Part shown: in pieces, positions 13,194-22,538 of the stretch
Numbering within the stretch: position 1 is the first letter of the stretch
Layout of the letters: each line of letters opens with the position of its first letter
The notes under the pieces: model-generated
The model's database searches: none
The model's input: the letters and a program-made list of their open reading frames with translations, nothing else
What the model was told of the DNA's origin: nothing
Made by a program: the position numbers and the translations under genes
Assembly (NCBI GenBank): GCA_013180625.2
Contig: SNVD02006942.1
Coordinates: 1,364,001-1,428,000 of the forward strand
DNA: 64,000 nt
Direction: 5' to 3'
From: Boswellia sacra
Lineage: Eukaryota; Streptophyta; Magnoliopsida; Sapindales; Burseraceae

Positions 13194-13569
13194 AGAATAT
13201 AACGAGAAGCGAAAATAGAGAGTAAATAACGAAATAGGCGTACGAAATTAATCCACGATGATCTTCTCCTCCATCAGCCAGCGACACCATCAGATTCATC
13301 GAAACCCTCATCGCCCACATCACAAAAATCGCCACCACCCCAACCGAACCGCCTCGTCCTACCGCAAGAATAGTGACAATACTGCCAATATCACCACTAG
13401 AAGCATGCAGTACCCAACCACGCTCGTACACGTGTGCAAGTCCAGATTCCCATTCCGCCCCGCCAACATGTTGAACGCAACATAGAGAAAGATCGACACC
13501 ACCACGATGCACCCAAGAATCACGCCGAACTGGAGCTTCCCAGTGAGGAGTTGAAAGAGTCCAAATCAT
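13194..13569 (-). pseudogene. last exon of a YIP4/YIPF5-type Yip1-domain gene (fragment, frameshifted)
   Basis: The minus strand, from a GCAG acceptor at 13570-13573, reads FGLFQLLTGKLQFGVILG..., continuing through N-M-L-A-G-R-N-G-N-L-D-L-H and V-G-Y-C-M-L. After a frameshift around 13350-13375 it reads SLADGGEDHRGLISYAYFV and ends in a hydrophobic C-terminus with a stop at 13192-13194. This is the C-terminal multi-membrane part of plant Yip1-domain proteins of the YIPF5/YIP4 type, which act at the Golgi/TGN. The N-terminal exons are absent. The frameshift and truncation make it a dead fragment, 0.4 kb from the PP28 fragment and on the same strand. Confidence 0.78.
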
Positions 13570-13599
13570 CTGCCGATCAAGCGTGAAGGCTGCAAATCA

Positions 13600-13740
13600 G
13601 GACTATATGCAGATCGGCAATGGTGGACTAGACGTAGATCGACGATTGCGGACTAGAAGCTTTACTGCAACAGTGGACTAGACACAGATCGACAAGTCGA
13701 TGATGGTGGACTAAACATAGATCGACAGATGGAGTCGCAG
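13600..13740 (+). repeat. short tandem GTGGACTAGAC..AGATCGAC repeats
   Basis: A degenerate motif GTGGACTAGAC(x)AGATCGAC recurs four times (near 13621, 13650, 13672, 13707), suggesting a subterminal or leader repeat of a transposon. It abuts the YIP fragment. Confidence 0.5.
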
Positions 13741-13969
13741 ACTCGTGGTGGAGCGGCGACGGTGGCAGAGTAGATCGGGATTTGGGGGAGGGTAGCGTGG
13801 TGTAGCGACTCCGTGTAGGGTTTTGATTTTGAGATTGGGGAGGGTTTGAATGGAAATATGGAATTTACGAAATTTACAAAGGTTGTCATATATCCTGGAA
13901 ATTCACATATATTAAAACTTAACAAAATAACCCCCTTAAATTACCTTTAAGTCCTTATATTTTAAATTT

Positions 13970-14984
13970 TTGGGAAAATTGAGAAAATAGACACAATTAG
14001 GGGACCTTGTTGAAAAATGGACACATCCTGAAAAATTTTCATGCCAAAGACACTTTCTTGACAAAAAGACTCAAATACCCTTTTAAAATCAATATTTTTC
14101 CAAAACCTTATTAATTCCTTCTTCGGACGAAATTAAAGAAAGTCAGTAAACTAAACTAAGAACAAAGAAACCAGTCACAGATTGATACACTTTGCTGTCC
14201 GAAACAACCTCAACAGCTGAAGCTGAGCAAATAACGTAAGAACAACTTTCCTTAATCTCTCTCTAAATAGCATGAAAATTTCATTAGGTTGTAGTGTTTT
14301 CGTTATTGATCGTTTTGGTAACTGACAACCGCATTATATAGCTTAAAAAAAGGATATGTATGTGAACTAAGGTTAGAGATAGTACTGTTTGTGTGAAAAT
14401 TTGCTGGAAATTGGCTATCATTATGGGAAAATCTGGTATCACAGTCGACGGATGAAGAAGAAGAGATTTGTTGAGCGTCGTCGAGTGTTGAACAATTTTG
14501 TTAGATCGAATCTTGACATGTCAGATGGTAGTGTCGAGTGTCTAGGCGTTGTGTCGATTCTAGGTTCGAGTATCGAGAGTTCGAGTTTCGTCGAGCGTCT
14601 AGTGGATTGACGAACCCGATGAAAGTCAGATGCGAATTTTGTCGAGTTCGTGTGTCGTTTGTCGAGAGTCGAGTGTCAAAAACCAACGTGTAGATGTCTC
14701 GAAACATGAATGTCAAGTATTTTCGAGAGTCGTTGGTCGAGCGTCGAGACTCGTTTGTCGAGCATTTGAGTATGTGCGTCGAGTGCCAAACTTGACAAGT
14801 GTCGGATGCAAAGATAGTCGAGTTCATATGTCAAGTCTTATTTGTCATATATCGAGTATCGAGGGTGTATGTCGAGTGTCGTCAAGCGTTTTGGTTAAAC
14901 ATTGGTTTTTTTGACTTTTGTAAGCAATTTCGTAATTATTTTTTGTCCACGGAACTTATATGATATGTCTCAATCATGTAGAAA
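13970..14984 (+). other. possible MULE terminus and GTCGAG-rich leader
   Basis: The start at 13970 (GGGAAAATTGAGAAAATAGAC) resembles plant MULE ends in composition. From 14460 to 14890 the motif GTCGAG/TCGAGTGTC recurs more than 20 times in degenerate form, giving an unusually CpG-rich 430-bp block directly upstream of a MULE transposase reading frame. No 9-bp duplication could be defined. Confidence 0.35.
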
Positions 14985-16067
14985 ATGGAAACTTTACGAA
15001 TACTTATTGTATACAATGGTTCTTGGACTGTGCAAGAGAACAGTGGTTATTTATACACCGGTGGGATGGGAAAGCCATTGATAATTTGTAGGTGCGCTAC
15101 CTATAATAAGTTGGTTGACTGTATTAGTACTAAAATGGGTTGGGATCTTCGTAAGCATAACATGAGTTTAGAGGTTCAATTTACTTGTAAGAGTGTTCTG
15201 CTAATGCCAATTCGTATTGAGACTGACGACGATGTTTGTTTTTTTATACAACATTGTTTGGAGGACCAACAATCATATACACCATTAGTTATCAAACTTG
15301 AAGATAGGGAGAAGCAAAGACAGAGGTCAGGATCCGATGTCGTACATAGGCGACAAGCATCTTCTCATCCCTCTTTGTTTCGTTCAGCAACTGGAAGCAA
15401 CCAGTTAAGTGAGTTTACTCATGGTTGTGCACAACCACAACTGAATGATGACGTTGGCATTGAGTTTGAGCAGTGTTCAAGGTATGCAGGGCATGAGTCA
15501 GTTGGGGTTAGGGTGTTATTTGAAAATGAAGAAGGGGTACCTCCGTTGATGCCATCGAGATTGGTACGTCATCTTGACAACATTAGAGAGTTTGAGAGTC
15601 TAGGTAATATTGATGATGTTAATGATGACGATTGTGGTGATGAAGATTACGAAGATAATGATGATAGTAGTGATGATGTTAGTGCACATGTTGACGATGA
15701 CAATGATGATTGCACTATTCGTATTGAGAATGATGTTGAGGGATTGGATGATTTTGTTGTTGATGGGCACAATGTAGACGGTCCACATTTTGATAATGAG
15801 GGAGAACGGGAGATCTTGAATGATGTGAACCAAGATGAGCCATTTATCGTGCCTTCTCCAATTAACTCCACACCTACCATGCCTCCTCCAATTCACTCCA
15901 CACCTACTCGTCCAGTATATGGACATCAGCAAGATCCAATGTCGAATAATGAGCCAAGAGTGGATGAAAATCATAGACATGAAGAAGGTAATGTGGGCAC
16001 TAAGAATGACAGTTGTCGGGCCAACACATTAAGGTGGATCCTTTTCTTTAGGAAGATTACTTTCTAG
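14985..16067 (+). pseudogene. MULE (MuDR-type) transposase, N-terminal remnant
   Basis: The 360-codon frame begins METLRILIVYNGSWTVQENS and contains the pattern of the plant MuDR N-terminal domain: L-x-V-x-Y-x-G-x-W, then G-M-x-x-P-L-I-I, then a low-complexity acidic stretch (residues about 205-275, rich in Asp/Asn/Glu). The zinc-finger and DDE catalytic domains that should follow are absent. The last 11 codons are read out of an unrelated LYK-derived hairpin (from 16036), so the transposase is truncated there. The frame is still open despite the loss. It could equally be described as the 5' exon of a MULE gene. Confidence 0.7.
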
Positions 16068-16120
16068 CCGAAGCTTTGTAAGCTTCGGCTAGAAAGTAAT
16101 CCTCCTAAAGAAAAGGATCC
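16036..16120. repeat. near-perfect 41-bp hairpin built from LYK kinase sequence
   Basis: The left arm is 16036-16076 and the right arm 16080-16120, separated by TGT. The arms pair at 40 of 41 positions and both ends are GGATCC. The left arm reads in the LYK sense direction and the right arm antisense, so it is an inverted duplication of a coding fragment and not a random palindrome. It closes the MULE remnant. Confidence 0.93.
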
Positions 16121-16256
16121 ATGAAACTCCTCAATTATTCAAAACAACCACATTCATTGCCTCTCCGACCCAAAATTCCAGTATAATCTAGCTTGCCATC
16201 AATGTCTAGTCTAAACTCCTCAATTATTCAAAACAACCACATTCACTGCCTCTCGG
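16080..16256 (-). pseudogene. LYK4/5-like kinase C-terminal fragment, partly duplicated
   Basis: The minus strand reads G-C-F-E-(stop)-L-R-S-F-M-D-P-F-L-(stop)-E-D-Y-F-L-A-E-A. This matches G-C-F-E-Q-L-R-S-F-M-D-P-S-L-N-E-D-Y-L-L-A-E-A of the intact receptor at 31757-33661 (its region about 31868-31975). Upstream G-K-L-D-Y-T-G-I-L corresponds to G-R-L-F-K-D-C-I-E-F-L. A second partial copy of the same segment (AAACTCCTCAATTATTC...) follows at 16208-16256. Two in-frame stops make it a dead fragment. Confidence 0.85.
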
Positions 16257-16267
16257 TCTCTCCACAT

Positions 16268-16296
<29 letters not shown>
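16268..16296. repeat. 29-nt poly-C run
   Basis: Twenty-nine consecutive C residues end the LYK fragment. Long C homopolymers are rare in AT-rich plant DNA and error-prone in sequencing, so the length is uncertain. Confidence 0.9.
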
Positions 16297-16298
<2 letters not shown>

Positions 16299-17045
16299 AT
16301 CCAAAAAAAAGTACAATCCATTTAGGTATCTCTTTTAAAGTTTTTTTTTTTCAAATGAAATATTGTTTAACTAAAGTAATCATTCATTGATTATTTTGCT
16401 GATCATGATTATTTAATTCTTTGATAAAGCGATAAATGCCACGTAGATAGAATTGGATGAGCCTGACTATCATGTGGAGTACAGACCGGACGGCACAGAT
16501 GGGTCAAATTGATGATAAAATAATAAAAGGGCAATTGCTCTGCAGACAGCGTCGAATGAGCATTCATGAGGCTAACCTCCTTTTTGGGAAGTGTAAACTG
16601 ACAGATGAAAGAATAAAGAAACAGAATATTGAAGTTTGAAATGGGCAGGTGGAAAGTTTCTTGGAGGGAAATGAAAAATGATTGCCGCTTGTTTTTTTGT
16701 AGGTTTTGAATGAGTATTCGTTGCATTTTCTAAAATGTTACAATTTTATTGTTAACGGTAGCATTCATAGAATGTTATGTTATTTAAAAAAAATAACATT
16801 TAAAAAATAAAATGCCATCTTTTAAAATTATATTTGTAGTATTCCATTACAAATGTTACTAAAAAGTTAGAGTTAATTTGTTTACATATTTTGAGTTTTT
16901 ATTAATAAAATTTTGGTAAGAATATATGATTTGTTTTATTATTTTTATTTAAAAATGATATTTAGTTGATATTAATTTAAATATACTAATAAATATATAT
17001 TTTTTGAAAAAAGATTGTAAATATATAAACAAACAAACTCTTATA
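16297..17045. other. AT-rich spacer, no gene seen
   Basis: No coding similarity was recognised. A small hairpin (ATGTTATTT...AAATAACAT) lies near 16776-16800. Confidence 0.4.
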
Positions 17046-17783
17046 AAGTAAAACCTTGATAAATGAATAATGTTCGATAAATTAATAACCCTCCTTAAAC
17101 AATAAAATCTTCCAGTCCTAACTTGAGTTTATGTAACAAATGAATAAATTCGCTAAATACATAAGATAATAACTTTTCAAATCCCTTAAGGCTAATAAAA
17201 ATATAAATTAATAATTGATCCAATACATAAAATATATAGCATACAAAATTTATAATTATCAATATGATTTTTTATTGACAACTTCTAGGTTCTTAATTCT
17301 ATTCTTTTTTCGAAAGATATATCTAAAGTTTGTTTTTCGTTTATTTCTAAACTAGACTAAATTTCATCGTTAATTTTTTGCAAAGCATGCACCACATTTT
17401 GAATATATTTTTCATGTTGTAGCAAGAAGTCGTATAAAGTTTCTATGGCTTGAAAAGCTTCTTTCAAAGAAATATTTGGTAAAACGAAATTATCATCTAG
17501 ATTATGATCATTGTTAATAGATATATCTATTACTCTTCAATATGATCTCTTCATCACTAGGCAATTCAATCTTCCATCATTAAAGTATTTTCATTAGGAT
17601 AATTTAAAATGTGTTCAACATCTATCAATTTAGATAGTATAGATCATAAATAGCTTCATGTAATTTATGGATATCATTTGATGATAGATTATTGATAATT
17701 AAATAACCTCTTTCAAATAATATTTTTTTTTCATAGTTACAATAATATTCATTTATCCATTTGTCAAAATTTTACTAGCCAAT
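17046..17783 (-). mobile_element. pogo/Lemi1-like DNA transposon remnant (split by the Ty3 element)
   Basis: The left end AAGTAAAACCTTGATAAATG followed by GATAAATTAATAA resembles the Emigrant/Lemi1 terminal sequence (CAGTAAAACCTCTATAAATTAATA). The minus strand from about 17560 down to 17290 gives a broken reading with N-I-S-L-K-E-A-F-Q-A-I-E-T-L-Y-D-F-L-L-Q-H, similar to the C-terminal helices of plant CENP-B/pogo-type transposases. It is cut at 17783 by the chromovirus. A short continuation may lie at 22350-22470. Family placement is tentative. Confidence 0.5.
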
Positions 17784-18293
17784 TGTCACGAGCTTATAGG
17801 TTTGCGCAGCACGCTCGTGCGACGCTTAGACAACTTGACTCGAAAGTTACTAAGTAAGCCTTGATGCTAGTCTTCTCGCTCAAGGAGAAGAGAGGATCGT
17901 TGAGCCGAAGAGCCTGTAGACAAAGAAGAGAAGAGATGGAGATAAGAATTGCTAAGCAAAAGAGCTTTGTATTATACTTGAAAGCTTTACAATGCTTGGA
18001 TGCTTTGTGAATTCTTGTGGATGATTTACAAATGAGCTTGGAGGGGTTTATATAGTGAACCACCTCTCAAATGAATGGCCTAGACCTAATACATCTAAGG
18101 GTCCTAATTTACTATCTAGAATGATCTACTAGAATTTACATAAATAGATAAGTACAAAGAGAATATTCCTATCTTATCCTATCTTGCTAGAGTATTCTAG
18201 AAGATGGGCTTGGGCTTGCAACTTTCTAAAAGTCAGGCCAAGCCTTACACAAAAATAGACCATTCTCGTAAGTAAATTAGGCGGGTCATAACA
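17784..18293 (-). repeat. 3' LTR of the chromovirus
   Basis: On the plus strand it runs from TGTCACGAGC to GGGTCATAACA; in element orientation it starts TGTTATGACC and ends GCTCGTGACA. It contains a minus-strand TATA box. It aligns without indels to 21840-22349. Confidence 0.95.
18046..18055 (-). promoter_or_regulatory. LTR TATA box
   Basis: The minus strand reads CACTATATAAACCCC here, a strong TATA box within the LTR. The same sequence is kept in the other LTR near 22102-22111. Confidence 0.6.
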
Positions 18294-18306
18294 TCCTCCC
18301 CTATCT
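18294..18306 (-). other. polypurine tract of the chromovirus
   Basis: AGATAGGGGAGGA on the minus strand lies directly before the 3' LTR start (TGTTATGACC). It overlaps the integrase stop codon. Confidence 0.8.
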
Positions 18307-19660
18307 AATTTCGCGACGTCCTTGGCGCACTCTCGTCCTTGTAGCGTTGGATGTGCTCGTTAAATTGCCACAAGGTATCTTCGCATTCCCAACTTGCCTC
18401 ACTATCCGGATGGTTTTTCCACCTTACCAAGTATTCGATGTATGGTGGAACTCCCCTCCTTCGTATTACTTGATCCGTAAGGATGTATTGTACATCCTTG
18501 TCGAATGCGGTGACTAAGTCTGTTGGTGCCCTTTTGGACTCGCTTCGACTTGGATCTTCCTTGTCCTCATGATAGGGCTTGAGGAAGCTCACATGGAAGA
18601 CCGGATGGATTTTGAGGTTAGGGGGTAATCGAACCTTATAGGAGACTTCACCCACTCGCTTGAGAATTGGGAAGGGACCTTCATATTTTCGCACCAACCC
18701 CTTATACACTTTGCGAAGTGATTTGAATTGTTGGGGTAGGAGTTTGATGAGTACCGAGTCTCCCTCTTGGAAGGCGAGGTGTTGTCTCTTTATATCCGCC
18801 CACTTCTTCATCCGTTTGTCGGCCTTGTCCAAGCATGCTCTTGTAATATCAGCTTGTTCATGCCATTCCTTTGCAAGCTTGTAGGCCGCTGGACTTTTTT
18901 CTCCATAGGTTGAGGCTATGGCATGTGGAGTTATAGGTTGTTGTCCCGTCACAATCTCGAACGGACTCCTACCCGTTGCCTCATTCCTTTGGAGATTGTA
19001 TGAAAATTGGGCAACGTCTAGCAACTTTGCCCAATCATGTTGATGAGCGGTCATATAATGCCTCAAGTATAGCTCAAGCAAGACATTGATGCGCTTGGTT
19101 TGCCCATTGGTTTGAGGATGGAAGCTTGTTGAAAAGCTCAAGTTGGTCCCCAACATTTTGAAGAGCTCTCCCCAAAAGCGTCCCGTGAAGCGAGGGTCGC
19201 GATCACTCACGATATTTTGTGGAACACCCCATAGCTTCACTATGTGCTTGAGGAATGCTCGAGCAGCTTCGTTTGCGATGCAATCCGTAGAGACAGGTAA
19301 GAAGGTGGCATATTTGTTGAACCGATCAACTACCACCATTATGCTTCCATACCCTTCAGATTTTAGCAAGGCCACGATGAAGTCTATCGAGACGCTTTGC
19401 CATGGCCTTTTTGTAATGGGTAGGGGTTCAAGCAACCCCGCTGGACGTTGGTGCTCAACCTTATCTTGTTGACACATAAGACAAGTCCTTACATAGCCCT
19501 CCATGTCTTCCCGCATTTGAGGCCAATAATAGGAATCTTACAAGAGTGCAAGGGTTCGTGCCATACCTGGGTGTCCAGCCCACTTGGAATCGTGACACTC
19601 CTTGATGATCTCCTTCCGTAAGTTCCCATATCTTGGCACGAAGAGACGGTTACCTATTGT
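18305..19660 (-). pseudogene. chromovirus integrase with C-terminal chromodomain, catalytic Glu lost
   Basis: An open frame of 403 codons (19516-18305), with upstream coding to about 19660 behind one stop near 19541. The N-terminal HHCC zinc domain has E-C-H-D-S-K-W-A-G-H and C-L-M-C-Q-Q-D-K. The core has Asp in S-I-D-F-I and Asp in S-D-R-D-P-R-F. Exactly 35 residues later, where the DDE glutamate should be (G-Q-T-E-R), the sequence has Lys (N-G-Q-T-K-R-I-N). The GPF/GPY-type region (Y-E-G-P-F) follows, then a chromodomain near the C-terminus (V-Q-Y-I-L...Y-L-V-R-W-K...S-W-E). The chromodomain is thought to guide chromoviruses to heterochromatin. The E-to-K change and the stop should abolish integration. 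Confidence 0.9.
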
Positions 19661-20319
19661 GAGGAATAAGCCTTCATCATGCCAAAAACGCTGTGCTTCC
19701 TCTCACTTGCCAACTTCAATAGATTGTTGGCTATGGGGTTGTGCTCTACACCTGATTTGATGCGATCGATGAGCACACTTTGTGGACGACTCATGCTCAG
19801 AGTGGCGAGTTTTGCCTTGCGACTTGAGGCGTTAGCCATAACATTTGCCTTGTCAGCTTTGTATTCGAGCGAGTCTTGGAGTTGTTTATCCAACTCTGCA
19901 AGTTTGGGTGGTGCCATGTGATAAGGCACCATGGCTGGAGGCTTGGCACCGATCTCTAACTCAATTTGGTGATCCACTTCCCATCGTGGAGGCAACTTCT
20001 TTGGAAGTTCTCGAGGCTTCACATCCTTATATTTCTCAAGGATGGCTTGAACTTGCTTTGGCAGTGGGTCCTTGGCAATGGCAACGTCCTCACCGTCGTT
20101 TAGTTCTTGAACAGTAGCAAGGAAACTTGGATCCATCTTCATTCCCCGTTTGAATTGTAGTGCGGTTAGCATCTTGCTTTCAAACTTCACTGCACGTTCT
20201 GCCATGATCGTGCATGCATGACTCCCATCGAGTATGTTGAGGGAGTTGGAAGATGGCATGGAGAAAGCATGGACTTGGTCGAAGAATTCTATGCCAAGCA
20301 CTACTTGAAAGTCGTCCAT
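19654..20319 (-). pseudogene. protease-RT linker fused to RNase H tail by internal deletion
   Basis: The first half carries the region between protease and RT (V-V-L-G-I-E-F-F, then P-P-R-W-E-V-D-H-Q-I-E-L and P-Y-H-M-A-P-P-K-L-A-E-L-D-K-Q-L-Q). The next residues, D-S-L-E-Y-K-A-D-K-A-N-V-M-A-N-A-S-S-R-K, belong to the end of RNase H (usual form L-E-Y-K-P-G-K-A-N-V-V-A-D-A-L-S-R-K). The RT core and RNase H body, normally about 400-450 residues, are missing between them at about 19878. The frame is open across the join, so the deletion kept phase. Confidence 0.9.
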
Positions 20320-20361
20320 AGGGACGATGGAGAAATCAAGCTTACCTTTCCATGTGCCAAG

Positions 20362-20933
20362 TTATACTGTCGTTGCCTTGGACACTCCTAATATTGTCGT
20401 GGCGAGTGAGTTTACTGCCTTGATGGTGCCTCCTCCATTGACATATTTGAGGCCTAACCATTTGGCCTCTTCTTCGAAAATGAAGTTGTGCGTGGCTCCC
20501 GTATCAAGCATTGCACGCACATCCTTGCCGTTGATGGTGGCACTCATATACATGAGACCCTTTTGTATATGTGTGGGTCTCTTGAGTGTGCCAATTGTGC
20601 GGAGAGAACCCATCCCCGTTTGAGGCTCCTCATTTTGTACGCCCTCTTGTTGAGCGGCTAAGGCATTGAGGGCCTTCCTCTTTGGGCAATCATGCACCCA
20701 ATGAGGACCATCACAAATGAAGCAAGGACTTTTAGGTTTAGGGGCATCGGACTTACCTTTGTTAGGTGTGTCACGCTTGCCTCCCCCGGATGGTTTACAT
20801 GTACCACCTTCCTTTCGGTCATATCCTTTCCGTTCTCCCCCACCTTTACCATGGTTGGGTTTCTCTCCTTCGATTGGGGTGAGTAGTCTACAAGGGATTC
20901 GGCCACGGCTATAACGTCATCAAGATTTTGCAC
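20362..20933 (-). pseudogene. chromovirus gag zinc knuckle and protease
   Basis: A CCHC knuckle (C-F-I-C-D-G-P-H-W-V-H-D-C) lies near 20690-20730 across a frameshift. The aspartic protease segment has M-L-D-T-G-A-T-H-N-F-I (near 20500), the D-T-G-A catalytic motif of retroviral-type proteases, which cut the polyprotein. The conserved active-site triad is intact, but frameshifts isolate it. Confidence 0.85.
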
Positions 20934-21845
20934 GCTGCGCCTTTCAAGCTCAACCCTCGCCTAATCTTTTAACCCGTCGAGGAAGTAGAAGAAAGAATCT
21001 TTTTCAGACATACCTTCGATTTTAAGGATGATGGTGGTGAAATCTTTGATGTACTCTCGAATGGTGTCGCTTTGCTTCAAACGGCAGAGGCGAGCCCTTG
21101 CCTCCTTCTTGGCATTGCTAGGAGAGAAGTGCTTGCGAAGTTCTCTTTTGAAATCCTCCCATGTGCGAAGGGATAAGATTCCTCTGCCTGCGTCGCCATG
21201 CTTACGACGCCACCACAACTAGGCTGTATCTCGTAGGAATGTGGGTGCAATGCCGATCCTCGAAGCATCATCATTGACACGTTTGGCTTCAAAGTATTGC
21301 TCCAAGCCGAATAGGAAGTTCTCAACTTCTGTGGCGTTGTAAGTGCCATTGTATGTGACAGGAGTAGGCATGTGCACGGTGCTTAGCTCACTTGGGTAAG
21401 ATGGGTTAGCACGATCACATTGATGCTTCTCCCATTGCGTGCGAGATTCCTCCACATCCGCACGAATTGCTCGCAACTCATTCTCCACAAAGGTCCGCAA
21501 GCCGATGAGCTCTCGTGTAAGGTTGTGTAACTCCTTTTCATAGGTGTTACTAAACTCAACGATGTTAGACTTTGTTGCTTGGGTGATCTCTCCATAATCG
21601 GTCTCTAGGCCTTCAAGACAGTCGGAGAGGCCCTCAATTGCATTGTCCATCCCCAAGATAGCATGCTCTAAGCTAGCAACACGAGGTGCTAAAGACTCCG
21701 AGGGTGGAGCTTTGGACTTATCTTGTTTTCCTTGTTGGCGTGGTTGAGGTTGCTCCTCTCGTCCACGAACTTGCTCCTCCATGGTCACTTCAAGGTCGGA
21801 TGCCATGCTCTTGTGCTCGAACTGTGCTTTGATACCAACTGTCAC
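20934..21845 (-). pseudogene. chromovirus gag (capsid), two in-frame stops
   Basis: The frame opens near 21845 in a leader overlapping the primer site; the likely gag start is the Met at about 21806 (M-A-S-D-L-E-V). It continues with a coiled-coil-like N-terminal part, then the retrotransposon gag domain (F-L-F-G-L-E-Q-Y-F; L-W-W-R-R-K; W-E-D-F-K-R-E-L-R-K-H-F; F-Y-F-L-D-G-L-K-D). TAG stops lie at 21219-21221 and near 20961. Without them the capsid would be of ordinary length for the family. Confidence 0.85.
21826..21837 (-). other. tRNA-iMet primer binding site of the chromovirus
   Basis: The minus strand reads TGGTATCAAAGC two bases inside the 5' LTR, one mismatch from the plant initiator-Met primer site TGGTATCAGAGC. 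Confidence 0.85.
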
Positions 21846-22349
21846 GAGCTTAGAGGTTTACGCAGCATGCTCGTGCGGCACTTAGACAACTTGACTCGAA
21901 AGTTACTAAGTAAGCCTTGATGCTAGTCTTCTCGCTCAAGGAGAAGAGAGGATCGTTGAGCCGAAGAGCCTGTAGACAAAGAAGAGAAGAGATGGAGACA
22001 AGAATTGCTCAGCAAAAGAGATTTGTATTATACTTGAAAGCTTTACAATGCTTGGATGCTTTGTGAATTCTTGTGGATGATTTACAAATGAGCTTGGAGG
22101 GGTTTATATAGTGAACCACCTCTCAAATGAATGGCCTATATCTAATGCATCTAAAGGTCCTAATTCACTATCTAGAATGATCTACTAGAATTTACATAAA
22201 TAGATAAGTACAAAGAGAATATTCCTATCTTATCCTATCTTGCTAGAGTATTCTAGAAGATGGGCTTGGGCTTGTAACTTTCTAGAAGTCGGGCCAAGCC
22301 TTACACATAAATGGACCATTCTAGCAAGTAAATTGGGCGGGTCGTAACA
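21840..22349 (-). repeat. 5' LTR of the chromovirus
   Basis: 510 bp, ends TGTCACGAGC...GGGTCGTAACA on the plus strand. It is colinear with 17784-18293, with about 22 substitutions counted by eye. Confidence 0.95.
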
Positions 22350-22538
22350 CAATGCTACCATAAATCATGTTTGGTGTTTACCTAATTTCCTTTTAACAGC
22401 AGCATTGCACTATTTGTCTTGTCTAATGCCATCACTTTCTTCAGAGCTCTCAACAAACAAGAGTTTGCTGCTATACTTTAACAGTCAAAAAAAGCATTAA
22501 AATTTCGCCTATTGCACAAAAATTAACTCGGTATAGCG
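22350..22538. other. spacer between the chromovirus and the ankyrin gene
   Basis: Includes the right-hand target-duplication copy and perhaps the rest of the split pogo-like element. No gene is recognised. Confidence 0.4.

Larger units (their letters stand above)
17784..22349 (-). mobile_element. complete but RT-deleted Ty3/gypsy chromovirus (4566 bp)
   Basis: Two 510-bp LTRs (17784-18293 and 21840-22349) frame a minus-strand interior with gag, protease, integrase and a chromodomain. The primer site for tRNA-iMet and the polypurine tract are both next to the LTRs. By hand the LTRs differ at about 22 of 510 sites (about 4%), so the insertion is moderately young. The flanks read CCAAT on the left and (A)CAAT on the right, a probable 5-bp duplication with one change. 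The RT and most of RNase H are deleted, so the element could only have moved with help, or the loss happened after insertion. Confidence 0.92.

Noticed and set aside
13258..13485. 75-codon plus-strand frame
   Set aside because: Shadow of the minus-strand YIP fragment, which has family matches.
15600..15980. 126-codon minus-strand frame rich in Ile
   Set aside because: It is the antisense reading of the acidic GAT/GAC-rich part of the MULE frame.
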